A stretch of DNA of 64,000 nt from Adiantum capillus-veneris (GCA_014529385.2 CM043953.1:83057838-83121837); one strand, 5' to 3'. Positions 46,409-58,308 are shown, counted from the first letter of the stretch. The notes: generated from the letters alone by a model not told the origin. A program made the numbers and translations.

Positions 46409-48316
46409 TTAAATTTCCTCTTTCCAAGGCACTTTTCTCATCACAAGATCAGCCCCCTTCATATACAAGGCATCACCAAGTAGCACATACCTTTTGGCAC
46501 GACGTAGGATGGCGTACTTTTTTGGCTTTTCCAACTCTGATGGAAGCATACCTATTTGTAGAAACTCTTCCTCCCTCTCTAAAGCTTCCCTTCCCAAATA
46601 AAGAGGAGAATCAATCCTTATCACATACAATTGCCCAATTGAAGCTTGCGCTGCACCATGTGCTTCTTCATTTTGAGACCTGTCTACATGCCTTAAACTC
46701 CAAGCTTCAAAATGCTTAAGCAGATTCTTCACTTGAAAATGCATATTTTCCAGCCTTGGATTCTTAATTTGCCACACCCCAAGTACTTGCTTAACCACCA
46801 AAAGATCATCACCTCTTACCCTCACAAGACGGATGCCAAGCTCAAGGCAAAGGTTGAGACCTTTCTCCAAAGTAGCATACTCAGCTTCATTGTTGCTTTG
46901 TGCGGTAAGCTTCAAACTCCTTTTAGTTACCAAAGCACCTTGAGGATCATAAACTACCACACCTCCTGAAGCTTCACCATGCGCTTTCCTGTAAGAGCCA
47001 TCAAAAAACAATAGATAGGCATTGTCTATGTCAGGAGCTTCCATGTGTTGCTTCTTCACTGCATCCTCTTTAAGAAGAAGAGGGCTTTCCTTATAGGTAA
47101 GCAAATCAGCCAATGTAGCCCTTGTACTCTCCTCAACAAGAAAAGAGAATTGGAATTCCTGTAGCTCCATAATCCACTTCATGAGCCTCTTTGACAAAGT
47201 AGGGCTATTCACCAATTGAGGTAGAAGAGTGTAGCTAGTGAGGAATGTGAATGGTTCAGGGAGAAGGTAGTGCCTAAACATTCTACATGCATAAATCACG
47301 CTTAACATAATGAGCTCCACCTCAGTATAGAATCTCTCCACCTCTAGCTTCACACTGCTAGCACAATAGATAGGCTTCATGTAGTGAGAATTGTTACCTC
47401 GTTGAAGAAGCATAGCTCCAATAGCATCCTCACCTACTGATGGATTCACATAAAACTCCTTATTCCAATTAGGAGCTTGCATAGCAGGAAGAGAACCAAG
47501 AACCTCTTTGATACCTTGGAAAACCTCTTCACATTCATTTGTCCATTGTAGAGGATCCAACCTTGCTACTTGTTGTAGAGGATAAAGAAGTTGAGAGGAC
47601 AAAGGAATGAACCTTGCCATATACTTCACCTTTTGAATAAAAGTAGAAAGTTGCTTTGTATCTTTAGGTGATGGGAGGAGCACCAAAGCCTTCACTTTGT
47701 CAGGATCTGCTTCAATCCCATTCTCTGAGATCATATGCCCCAAAAACTTCACTCTTGGTTGAGCAAGATGACATTTCTTTGGGTTGAGTTGACCCCGACT
47801 TTCATCATATTGCTTCAATGTCATCCCAAGCTTTGCACAATGATCCTTTTTAGAGCTATAAACACAAAAGTCATCAATAAGATCCTTCACAAACTTGCCA
47901 AGAAAGGGAGAGAACACCTTGTTGATGTGCTTTTGATACTACGTACAGCCATTCATAAGACCAAAAGGAAGTACACAATAACAAAAGCATCCCCATGGCG
48001 TGATAAATGTGGTCTTCTTTTGATCTTTCAAAGTCAAGGTGAGCTGAAAGTATCCAGAGAATCCATCACATACGCTATACCTCTCATGCCCTGCAATAGA
48101 ATCAAGTATGTCATCTATGAAAGGAAGAGGGTATGGATCCCTCTTCATGGCTGCGTTTAGAGGCTTAAAATCAACACATATCCTCCACTTTCCATCCTTC
48201 TTGGGTGTGACCACAACAGGACTCACCCATTCTGCAGTGCTCACAGGACATATGAAACCTGCTTCAAGAAGCTTGTCTACCTCTTCCTTTAAAGCATTAA
48301 GTTGTACCTGTCCCAT
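46409..48316 (-). pseudogene. gypsy B reverse transcriptase, RNase H and second RNase H
   Basis: RT N-terminal part at 48316-47942 (EWVSPVVVTPKKDGKWRICV, then PFIDDILDSIAGHERYS). One in-frame TAG (47939-47941) separates it from the rest, which starts with KFVKDLIDDFCVYS, the catalytic xxDD box. RT-RNase H runs to HYLLPEPFTFLTSY. A spacer follows, then a second RNase H (YLLFFDGSYRKAHGEASGGV, SNNEAEYATLEKGL) typical of Tat elements. Sequence quality is good: one 500-codon frame is fully open. Confidence 0.9.
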
Positions 48317-48502
48317 TCTCCTTAGCTTTTGGCGTACGGGCTGAGCTCCTTCCTTGATTGGAATGTGGATTTACTCTCCCTTAAAACCTCTAATTTCCTC
48401 ATAAGAAGTGATGAATAAATGGGGAAATTGTTGTATCATATGTAGGTACTCACCCTTCTCATGACTAGTCAAGTCGGAAGACAACATACCTTGTATCAGC
48501 TC

Positions 48503-50521
48503 CTATTTGACATTAGGTTGAACTTTGGGTTGCATCAGCTCTTCAATTTGCTCATAAGGACCAGATATATCCTCATTCTCCATAAGGACAAGAAATCTTT
48601 GTTTCTCATCATGCTCTTCTTCGAGAAACAAGTAGGAAACATCTAGATCACTATCGCTGCTATCTTCCACTTCACTGCCCTCATCCCCATTGTCTTCTTC
48701 TTCACTTGAGTACTCTTCTTCATCACTTTTCTCATCAAAATCAGCATCCAAATATTGCTTGCTAGCCATGTCAAACCTCTTCTTATCACCCCTTCTATTG
48801 TAGAGAGTGATGGTACCATGTCCCCAATCTTGTATAGCTTTGGTTGCCTGTAACCATGCTCTTCCAAGGATGAGAGGGAAAGCAACAATACCCGCGGGAA
48901 TAACATGGAAATTGACCAACACCTTAACATCAAATACATCCACCTCTAAGTCCTTTACAACTCCCAAGCACCTCACCCTTGATTGGTTGGCAAGCTTTAT
49001 GAGAAAACCTGAATTCTTCACCATGTTGAGTCCCAACTTTGATACACAAGCTTGAGTAATAACACATACCTGTGCACCTCCATCAATATAAGCCTCTCCA
49101 ATGCACTTCCTCTTATGCCATGCATCCATAGTAGTACATATGTCAGGTAACTCATTCAAAGACAAGACTCTCACTGACCCCCTTGCAGGCTCCTTCTTCA
49201 TGGGATTGACTACGTGCTTCCATTTCCTCTTTAACTTGGGACACATCTCCACGAGTTGCCCAAAGGTAACATCAGCCTTTCTACCCACCAAATCAGCCCT
49301 TAAACTATAATTTGGTTGCCCTTCTCCCAAAGGAAAGTCGGATGCATTGTAATGTTTCCTGGGCTTTCTCTTCTTCTTCTCTTTACCTGTACCTGTTTCA
49401 ACCTGTTTCCCTCTTTTATGGCTAGGACTTGCATCACTCATGTCATGATCTCTTGTAACCCTCTTACCTACAGGCATGACCATAGCTCCTAAATCATCCT
49501 CTTTCTTCTCCAAACGAATTATGCTTATCACTTTTGTTTTGCCCTTGTCTTCTGCTGTCAATCCACTTGGTCCTGCTTCCCCTTTAATCTCAATACCATA
49601 ATCTTGAGCTCGAGAAGGAATTTGTGGAGGAAAAGGAAACATGTCGCCACCCATTCTCTTTGGCTTGTCACATTGAGGGCTTTTATGACCCCATTCACCA
49701 CAATTGTAGCATTGAAACATATCCCCTCTTCCAGCCATGCCTCTTCCTCTACCATCTGTATAACCCTCATTGCTTCCATAACCACGTCCATATCCATAAC
49801 TTTGACCTCTTCCACCTCCCACCATATGTACACTAAGATTCTTCATAAGACCTACAACCTCTTGCATCTCCTTGCGAAAGGAATTCACATCATGAGAAGC
49901 TTGTTGATCATAACCTGGCTCCCTGATGAGGACCCTTGGTTGCTCTACCGCTTTCACTTCAAGCTTTGGCTCGACATTGATTCCAAGTTGATGAAGACGC
50001 TCTGCTTTCCACTCTTTATTCTTTGCAATTTCAACTGCCTCCTCAAAGGTCCTTGGCTGCTTAAGCTCTACCTTCAAGTGTAGGTTACTCCTCAAGCTTG
50101 CAAGAAACCTGTCCTTCTTCAACATGGCTAGAGGAATTTCAGCCCCCAAAGATGTACACCACTTTGCCCATAACGCATTGAATGCATTGACAAAGTCTTC
50201 TATGGTTTGGCCTTCATCTTGTACTAAGCCTTGAATAGACTGCCATACCTTTTGTGGGTCTTCCACCTGTTGAAAGTGTGTAAGGAAATCATGCCTTAAC
50301 ATTTCATAAGTCATAACTTGAGGAGGTTGGACTGATTGTAGCTCCTTTTAGTAGCCTTCCAACCATTCCCTATCATCTCCCTTCAAACAGAAGTAGAAGA
50401 TTCATAGCACCAACACTGGGTCTTGCTTGTCAGTAAGAAAGTAAGAAAACTCCATTCTCTCAATGAAAGCTTTGGAACTTTCATTTGATTTCCCACTAAA
50501 ATCCGGAAAATTAAACGCCAT
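48503..50521 (-). pseudogene. gypsy B gag and protease
   Basis: ATG at 50521 (MAFNFPDFSGKSNESSKAF). A frameshift near 50400 and a stop near 50350 lead to a 603-codon open frame from 50314. Gag core: VWQSIQGLVQDEGQTIEDFV, MLKKDRFLASLRSNLHLKVE. A Gly/Tyr/Arg-rich stretch follows, then the knuckle CYNCGEWGHKSPQC, a basic linker and the protease YIDGGAQVCVITQACVSKLG (DGGA) with PLILGRAWLQA. An acidic Ser/Glu/Asp run follows. Stops at 48503 and near 48372 lie between it and RT, in the same frame. Confidence 0.9.
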
Positions 50522-50562
50522 GTCTTCAAAACCTGTAAACTGAAGGTAACTTGAAGCGATTC

Positions 50563-50582
50563 CTCGATGGCGGGCACCAAAA
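50563..50582 (-). promoter_or_regulatory. primer-binding site (gypsy B)
   Basis: The minus strand reads TTGGTGCCCGCCATCGAGGA shortly after the LTR end. It has the same layout as in gypsy C and element D. Confidence 0.55.
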
Positions 50583-50585
50583 CAC

Positions 50586-51458
50586 TGTTGGGAAACAAGC
50601 AAACTGAAACACCTCTATAGTGATGTCACCCAAGAGCGTTGAAAGAGAAATAAAACACACCAAAAGCTTCGCAAAATCATTTTGAAACACCACCAGTCCA
50701 ATAGGAGTAGACCCTTGGGAATTTACTAGCCGTCGCCCACCCAAGAGACTATGTCACATAGGAGCAAAACCTTGCCAAAGCATGGATTTACAGCACACGC
50801 CGACCAATGCATATGAATACAAGAGCCTCTCCTTTCACAATAAAACATCACAAACCCATAACTTCAACATCAATTCCACAATTCATAAATACATGCCCTC
50901 CGAATCTGTCTACACACAATTTTCCACTAGGCTGCCATAGCCATAACCCTGCAGAGAACTAGTCGTAACCTGATGAGCTCAACTCCAATTGGGGCACTTT
51001 AAAGCTTGAGAGAAATCTTGAAAAATGACTGGCGAGAAAGCTGAAGATGACTAAAATTGATTCCATACGCCCCCATGAGCAAAATTGACGCGAACAGGGA
51101 GCTGTCCCAACACGACTACACGTAGAGAAGGCTAGTCGGGGCAAAAAAACTGCATCCAAGAGCACCAAGGAGACAGAACGAGCTAAAACCTGCAAATTTC
51201 TGATCTTTGGCTGAACGTTTTTTAGTTTGTACATGAGTTTAAGTTATATACAAAGCTCACTTCAAAAAACTCACTCACGGGCAGTTACAGTAGCCCGACA
51301 GTTGTCACTAGACTAGCGACTTGCAGTGCATGTACATGTGCTTCCTAAAGCAAGTTAAAAAACCCACAAAAAGAAAGCCCACATGCCCTTTTGACATCGG
51401 GCGTCATGTCCGCATGTACAAATTTATAAAAAACGGGGTGTCAGAAATGCGCCCAACA
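50586..51458 (-). repeat. 5' LTR of gypsy B
   Basis: 873 bases; same ends as the 3' LTR. ACGC (51459-51462) follows as the target duplication. Confidence 0.95.
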
Positions 51459-51462
51459 ACGC

Positions 51463-52470
51463 ATGTGCTCAATAGAAGGCTTTCTATCATGCCATGCTTC
51501 GTATGGAGTAATAGACTACAAAGATTTCGTAGGACACCTGTTAAGTACATAAGTGGCACACATGATGGCCTCAAGCCAAAAAGAATGCGGCAAAGCTTGA
51601 CTTTTGACCATACATCATGCGATTTCCGTCAATGACCTGTTTTTCCTCTCAGCAACACCATTTTTCTGAGGTGTATAAGGCACTGTACATTGGTGTTTTA
51701 TCCTACGATTAGCCAGAAATGCATTAAATTCATGAGACATATACTCCCTCCCTCGATCGGAACGGAGGGTGCCCATAGTACATTTCAAGACATTTTTAGC
51801 CATAGCCCGAAATTGTTTGAAGCACATAAAAACTTTGGACTTCGCTTTAAGAGGAAATACCCATGCATGCCTGGAGTAATCATCAATGAAAGTCACGAAG
51901 TACAGGTAATTTCCCAAGGATGAAGTTTGCATGGGCCCACAAACATCACTATGCACAAGCTGCAACCTGCATGTGGCCCGAACTGAACCATCCTTTGGAA
52001 ACTTAGAACGTTGCATCTTACCCAAAATACAGTCTTCACAAACATGTTTGATAGGTGCTTCAAGAGGTGTCAAAGAAGCAACCATATCAGATTTCTGCAA
52101 ACGTAGCAAACTGGCAAGATTCAGATGACCAAAACGTGCATGCCAAAGTTTTGCATGTGAAATAGCTCTTGAATCTGCAACAGCATTTGTAAAATTTTGT
52201 CCACAAAAGGCCAGATGCAACAATTTCATCACCAAAACTGAGATCATGAACTATACATCTGTCATCCACAAATTTGACTACAAGTCCAAGTCTAGAAAGT
52301 GCGGACAAGAGATTCTTTTTTATCCGAGGTAAGCACAATCTTTCCAACTCCCTGAAGTGGATAAGAGACATTGTTGGCACAAGTGATAGAATTCCCATGA
52401 GGGACAGACTCGAGAGAGGTAAAGAATTCACGATGTGAGGTAATGTGCTTTGTAGCACCACTATCAAAAT
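51463..52470 (-). pseudogene. copia B integrase and protease remnant
   Basis: The frame 52247-51615 is well kept: HARFGHLNLASLLRLQKSDM (GAG-pre-integrase), CEDCILGKMQRSKF (zinc), LVHSDVCGPMQTSSLGNYLY (first Asp), LRSDRGREYMSHEF (second Asp) and YTPQKNGVAERKNRSL (Glu). Above it, only the last part of the protease region remains (IVLQSTLPHIVN frame, 52467 down). The active-site DSGA is deleted or unreadable. Confidence 0.9.
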
Positions 52471-52479
52471 CGCAGCAGA

Positions 52480-53240
52480 ACCATAAGAAGTGGCTGCATT
52501 ACTGTTACCACCCTTTCTTTAAGAAGCAATAAAAGCATGTTCAATTGCACGCTGCCTAGTCCTAATTTTTCTAGAAAGTGACTCTTGCAACAACAATGTG
52601 CATAATGCATCAAACTTGACAACTTCAGGATTTCCTTGGGTCATCAGCCTCTCCAAGTACTAGCAAACGTCTGGTAGGAATCTGGTAAGGCATCAAGAAT
52701 AGTCTGCACAAGGGATCTGTCTGGAATTACTTCGCCTGCAGAAATAAGTTTCTCATTGATATCCTTGACACTAGCAAGGAAAGTGTCCATATCATCTTCC
52801 TCATGCATAATCTTCGACTCCAGCTCTTTACACAGCAAAGCAATTTTAGCCTCATTGCGACTTGCATAAAGACCCACCAAAATATCCCAAGCCTGTTTTG
52901 CAGATTTTGCTGAACGGATGTGAGGAACAATGGTGCGCTTCACAGACAACGCAATCAATGCATGAGCCTGCGTATCCTTAACATCCCAACGAGCTTGTTC
53001 TATCGTAGGAAAAACAACTCTAACATCAGAAATCCTTGCAGCAAGACCTGTAACATCCTCAACATCGCCTACATCCTCAAAACCAGGACGTACATCAATG
53101 CCCTGCACAATGTTCCAGACACCCTTTGACACAAGAACATGTTGCATCATATAAGCCCACATAGGGTAGTTGTCCCCATCCAACCTGTCCTCAACAGCAA
53201 ACATCTTGAACACATCTGTGTTGTTGTTGTCAGCATGGTA
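52480..53240 (-). pseudogene. copia B gag
   Basis: The frame 53240-52644 is open and reads NNTDVFKMFAVEDRLDGDNY, PMWAYMMQHVLVSKGVWNIV, then SAKQAWDILVGLYASRNEAK and ESKIMHEEDDMDTF. Next to the expected start the DNA lacks one G compared with copia A (ATGCTGAC versus ATGGCTAAC), which puts the ATG out of frame. The zinc knuckle region is deleted. Confidence 0.9.
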
Positions 53241-53584
53241 AATGTTGCACCTGATATGAAAACTGCTCAAAAATAGGAGAAACGGAGCGGGAACAACACG
53301 TGCTATATAGCACAAACCATAGAAGACTATAAGGCACATGTTATACAGAAAACGGAACTGACAAAAATTCTGCACAAAATGACAAAATAGCCTGTGCAGT
53401 ACTCCCTGTAGTGGAAACGAAGGCTGAAATGAGCCCAAATCAAAAATCTGAGCAGACCAAGCTCTACAAGCTAACTCAAAATATTTGTTGACCTACGAAC
53501 GCTCGCCAAAGCTCACTGAAATCTAAGAAAGTGAGCAGGTGTGTACTGGAGCAGATGGCGACTAAGCCCGGGAGGACGCAACCT

Positions 53585-53596
53585 GCTCTGATACCA
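53585..53596 (-). promoter_or_regulatory. tRNA-Met primer-binding site (copia B)
   Basis: TGGTATCAGAGC on the minus strand, two bases inside the LTR. Confidence 0.95.
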
Positions 53597-53598
53597 AT

Positions 53599-53828
53599 TG
53601 TTGGAATTAGGGTTGCAGAGAGATCACACACACAGCTTGGAGAAGACGAAGGAAGCTCAAGGCACACAATAGAGAGTGTGTTACTTAGTGTTCAATGGAA
53701 AGATAGATAGCCCTAAAGTGATGGACGTATATACAATGCTCGGGGGAAAAAACCTCCTAAAGAGGAAAAAAATCCCCCGGCGGTCCTAGTGTGTTCACAT
53801 GCATCACTACCACATGTATATGGTAACA
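53599..53828 (-). repeat. 5' LTR of copia B
   Basis: TGTTGGAATTAGGG...GGTAACA, 230 bases, homologous to the LTR of copia A. The outer end is fixed by where the two copies stop matching. Confidence 0.85.
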
Positions 53829-53970
53829 ACCACACCACTTTACTTCTTTCACTTTCAAAAAGCTAGAGAGAGAAAGTGATCTCCTAGGTCCACATGCTAG
53901 ATGTGTCTAAAAAAAATAGGAGAAAAGCCTACTCAAAACTAGCTTCTTGAATGCCCTTGTCCCCTTAACC

Positions 53971-54633
53971 TTACACAACATTATCTTTAATCCCTAAAAA
54001 ATAAGATTCCTTACAAGGCCCATGAAAAGTCCATATTTCTTTTAATGATCTTTGAACTTCCGCAACACAAAGCTCAGCATGCACATTGAGAATTGCATTA
54101 ATTGTCCTATCCATATCATCGGCACAAAGCAACCAATTATATGCAGCATCAAGAGATTGCACTTTTGTGTGCACCCCCTCTAAATAAGCATCATCAACTT
54201 CATGATTATTATGCCAAAGAGTGACCCCTGTGTCACAAACTCTTGATAAAGAAGGAGTCTGCACCCCCTCTAAATCATCACTTTGCATATCTACAAGCAC
54301 ATACTCTTGCACATACAAGCCCTTAAAATCTGGTATATCCAAACCCTGTAAATTTGATATACACAAGTCCTGTAGATTCTTGTGTACATCTACCCCATGT
54401 GAACCATCAAGTGTGTACAGACCCTCTAAACGCTCATGCTTTTCTCGACCCTGTAGGTATTCAACTTTAGCCATTAACATGGAATCTGCAATTCCAAGAT
54501 TTGCATAGAAAGCTTGGAAAATCTCTTTATCATCCTTATCTTGAAATAGCCTATCATCCTCAAGCAAGCATTCATCAATAGAAATTTCCAGCATAGCCGC
54601 AATCTTCTTGCAAACCTCCACATAGGTAGTCAT
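53971..54633 (-). CDS. unknown protein of element E, downstream part
   Basis: An open frame of 220 codons begins MTTYVEVCKKIAAMLEIS and contains the acidic stretch DECLLEDDRLFQDKDDKEIF. Its middle has a loose repeat of LQ-L and LEG-type segments (NLQDLCISNLQGLDIPDF; YLEGVHTKVQSL). It is the continuation, in the same frame, of 55187-54637. No family recognised. Length and position directly after the LTR suggest a gag-like structural protein. Confidence 0.5.
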   Translation of the reverse strand: MTTYVEVCKKIAAMLEISIDECLLEDDRLFQDKDDKEIFQAFYANLGIADSMLMAKVEYLQGREKHERLEGLYTLDGSHGVDVHKNLQDLCISNLQGLDIPDFKGLYVQEYVLVDMQSDDLEGVQTPSLSRVCDTGVTLWHNNHEVDDAYLEGVHTKVQSLDAAYNWLLCADDMDRTINAILNVHAELCVAEVQRSLKEIWTFHGPCKESYFLGIKDNVV

Positions 54634-54636
54634 ATT

Positions 54637-55187
54637 AAGACAATCTTCATCATCTTCATACGTGCTTGGATCCCAACGTTCTCAAACTACAGCTTTAAAC
54701 TCGCTCCAACTATGCATATGTTGTTGTTGAAGCCCTTGAACTCGTTCAATGAAATTTGGGATCACAAACCTATCAAATTTTAGAATCTTGTTCTCTTTTG
54801 GCACCCCATGCATCTTCGGCTATGTTTTATAGCAATCCAAGTATCCTACAGGATCATAACCATCCAAATCCCCTTCTGATCAAAAACTGAGTGTTTGGCA
54901 TTTTTGAGTGCTAATTGTACCATCATCTCATGTTTCCAGTCATCTGACGCTTTAGATTTCCTATTTTCCATTACTCGCTCCCATACTTGAAACAATTTTT
55001 TGTTATCCTACTCTTGAAATTCACTCACTTCACGTTTTGCAGACTGCTACAATTCTTGGTTCTCAATTTTCAAATTAGTACCCAAATTTGGATTCATATT
55101 TTGCACTTGACTTGCATATTATTGCTGCAAAATAGGATCCATTAACCCCATCATCTGCTGTATCTCTTTCTCTTGGTTTGTTGGCAT
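54637..55187 (-). pseudogene. unknown protein of element E, N-terminal part
   Basis: ATG at 55187 (MPTNQEKEIQQMMGLMDPIL). The frame is Gln/Asn/Lys-rich with coiled-coil character (ENRKSKASDDWKHEMMVQLA). Stops at three places look like Gln codons changed to TAA or TAG, followed by a frame change near 54890. It continues as VPKENKILKFDRFVIPNFIE, then SWSEFKAVV, a stop, and ERWDPSTYEDDEDCLN into the next open frame. The Trp-x-x-F-K pattern is reminiscent of gag cores but not diagnostic. Confidence 0.5.
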
Positions 55188-55235
55188 GTTTGGCTCCGTC
55201 CACCTCGATCAAGTGTGCATCGGGTTTTGCCAAAT

Positions 55236-56988
55236 TGTTGGAGTTCACGTCTCTTTAAGGTCGACTGCGAAAGCATCAAGATTCTGGTTGTAGACGAAGA
55301 AGCAGCCAGGGTGCCATAAAAGCGAATGAGTAAGGTTAGGATTTGTTTGTTGTTAGAAAGAAGATATAGTGACACTTTAAGGTCGACTGCGAAAGCATCA
55401 AGATTCTGGTTGTAGACGAAGAAGCAGCCAGGGTGCCATAAAAGCGAATGAGTAAGGTTAGGATTTGTTTGTTGTTAGAAAGAAGATATAGTGACACTTC
55501 GAGAGCAATTGCGGATGAATATCACAGATCATAACAGAGTCAATGGCTAAAAAGCAACAGAGACAGGATATCAATACTTAATTGAGACTAGAAATCAATA
55601 GATGCTTCCATTAATTTGATATTTGAAACCCTTGATACAAATTAGTTGCATACGCCAACGTCGGTATGCCCGTTGATTTGCAATCCCCTATTCAGATAAC
55701 CCAATCCCGATGAAAACAATCCATAAATTGACACGTCCACTTCGCCATGTTGAATTATTTTTCCTATCAAAATTTGGAAGAAAAATTCCTTCCACCTTGT
55801 GCTCGGACGAGATTTGCCTACCTTCTATCAACTTGCCTGAGTCTTCTCTACCCAAGATCGATAGAGAGATAGAAAAGTCTCGTTTGTGATTTATCGTAAC
55901 TCCCCTCTCCGAGGTCAAGACAGAGATCCTCAAAACCCTTCCTTGATTCTTTGTTTTTCCCAAAGAAGTCCTCTTTGAACTCTTCCTATCTTCTACAAAA
56001 CGAGCTCTCTCCTGATCTTCCTCCCTTTCCTCTGAAGGCTCCCCCCAAGTTTGTAAAAAAAAATAATCCCTTAACCACGCAAAAGAGTTGCCATTTTGGG
56101 CGCGTGAGGAACCCCTATTTCAGCCTCGACCCTCTTTTTCTTGAGCTTGCATGCACTATTCCTTCTATTATTGGATGGCTTGGCCTTCACGACACATTGG
56201 AGAGGGGGAATGGGAAACACACCGGACACACGCAATGGCCCATATATAGCTCAGGGTATTCACAGCACCCCTGTCCTCTCAAAAACACCTTCAAAAAAAG
56301 AAACTCACACTAGCAGGGCCTCGCTTGCACTTAGCCCAATGCACACATGACCTGCACAGTCGCTGGACAAAAATCACACCAATCTTGCCCGCTTCTAGCT
56401 CTTCCACAACTCAACACCTCTCTCTCTTTCTCTCTCACACACATAGGGGGCCCGGGGGATGCACACGCTCACACACACCGGCACCACACAACCTGGAGAC
56501 GAGCAAAGAAGAAAAGGGGGAAGGGGGGAGAGACAACGCCAAAATTGGCAATGAAATCTTCTCCTTCAAATAAAAAATCCATGTACAAGATCATTATAGT
56601 CTGCTCTAGGCCGCACCGTGGCCATCACTGTTTCACACAGAGGGGCACCCCACATCCCTTGCCACTCGAATTTGTCGGCACACACCTCGACAAACACTCC
56701 ATTTTTGGCTTCACTTCGAGAGAAGGCACTTCTCTTGGAATCTCTCGCTGGTTTGTTTTCCTGCAAAGCACATGCCCTTCCGAACTGCTTCACAAACGAT
56801 GCTTCATCCTTGGGTGTCGACTTCAATCACACCGATTGCGTGAAATCATTCCTTCTTCCTCCAACTTTCTAAAAACCTTTCTTTTGCAATAGCGCCAGGC
56901 GCCACTGCTCATCTTCAAAAACAGGCCTCCCTTTTTTTTTGGGCCCTCCCTTTAAGTATTGAGAATCCCTTCTAGCCAAACTCCAACA
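55236..56988 (-). repeat. putative LTR of element E
   Basis: It starts TGTTGGAGTTCACG and ends AACTCCAACA, a perfect 10-bp inverted terminal repeat, 1753 bases apart. It lies just upstream of the gag-like ATG. There is no second copy in the window, so the call rests on the ends and the context. Confidence 0.6.
55254..55498. repeat. exact 122-bp tandem duplication
   Basis: TTTAAGGTCGACTGCGAAAG and the following 100 bases occur at 55254 and again at 55376 with no difference that I can see. It lies at the inner edge of the putative LTR. Perfect identity means it is recent, or an assembly artefact. Confidence 0.9.
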
Positions 56989-58110
56989 ACCTTCCTTTCC
57001 TTTTCAATTTACAACCAAAGTGGTTGGTAGGTTCGTCTCCCACATGGTCGGTGTTTCTATATGCACGAATTTGCCAAATAATTTTTTCGGTCAGCACGCA
57101 TAGGAACTTCATCATATTGATTCCGAATTCTAGCTCTTGTTCACCCCTCAATGTCATGCTAGTCTCGGACAACACGCCCAAAAAAGGGAAAAAAACAAAG
57201 TTTGCCCTTGCCGTGATTGTTTGTCAGCTTGAAGTGGGCGCATCGTGTTGACCACGACTGCAATTGGCGAGCCGCAAATTTTGGCTGACTCCTCACATTG
57301 CATGAAACTTTCCAAAACTCTAGCGAGCTCAAAAAAACTCCTATCGACGCGCCTACCGATGAGCACATACCCGACCCCTGACAAATATTCCTCAGACCAT
57401 AACTTGCTCGTCTGAGCTCCGAATGGCAATTCGAAAAGACCGGCATGCTCCACAGCTCAAACACTTCATGTGTATCCACTGATATCAATTTTGTTTGGCT
57501 GTGTGTACCTGCCCTATCCGTCAAGGATCTGCAAATCCTTCTAACTTCGGACTGGTATATCTTTCATAGTGAAGCCTCATTTGACGACCTGTCTAGACGG
57601 GCTTCTAAAGAATTTTGAACACTTCATTCTAGGGCACATTCCTGCAATTTGGACACCTTGGCTTGCCATCATGTTTATCTCACTTTGGAGGTCCCCCGAC
57701 CTAAAAAGCCATCTTAAGCATACATTCCTGCTATCATTTGTCTACCCAGGTCCTCCACATTGGCCTTCGCCCCTTGTATTGCACCTGCTAGCACCCATAG
57801 CTTGGCATAGAGCTCTTCCTTGTGTAGACCAACTTTGGTTGCACCAATGTGTGAGGCCCCCCCTTGTTGTCACGACGTTGTGTTAAGGGTGCGAGACCCT
57901 CCCCTTTAATCCCCAACCAAAAGAGACCCCGTTTGGGTAGTGGGTACGATGCATTCCCTCAATGCCATGTCATCATCATTTATGAGGGGCATCAATGACA
58001 CCAACAGACATAGTGGACGATTCAAATCCCACCCCGTCAACTGCTACATCCATAACCACCACCTGCAACGGGAGCAACGCTACCCACCATAACCGACCAA
58101 CATTTAGCCC
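56989..58110. other. no recognisable gene
   Basis: GC-richer than its surroundings, with several short open frames on both strands (for example 57569-57886 plus, 57524-57159 minus). None resembles a known family. Confidence 0.5.
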
Positions 58111-58255
58111 TGTAATGGAAATGGCCTATGAACTTAGAGAATAGCGGAATAAAGAGAATTAGAGTGAGCAACTTTGAGAGCATAGATGGTGAACTTAATT
58201 GGTAGTAGCAACTTAATCATAACACTTAATAAACTAGGCATGAGCAATACCTTTG

Positions 58256-58308
<53 letters not shown>

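Larger units (their letters stand above)
44344..51458 (-). mobile_element. Ty3/gypsy element B (Tat-like), nearly full length
   Basis: LTRs at 44344-45205 and 50586-51458 bound gag, CCHC, protease, RT, RNase H, a second RNase H and integrase, all in essentially one frame. A second RNase H between RT-RNase H and integrase is known for the Tat lineage. Flanks repeat ACGC. Five stops and a frameshift disable it. It sits inside the integrase of copia B. Confidence 0.95.
53829..56988 (-). mobile_element. element E: LTR element of unclear lineage, 5' part
   Basis: A 1753-base LTR with 10-bp inverted ends lies upstream of a long gag-like frame on the minus strand. The frame is cut at 53829 by copia B. 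No protease or polymerase is available for classification. It is the oldest layer of the nested stack. Confidence 0.6.

Noticed and set aside
56347-57886. Possible host gene in the GC-richer stretch near element E
   Set aside because: Frames on both strands overlap and are short, none shows family motifs, and part of it lies within the putative LTR.
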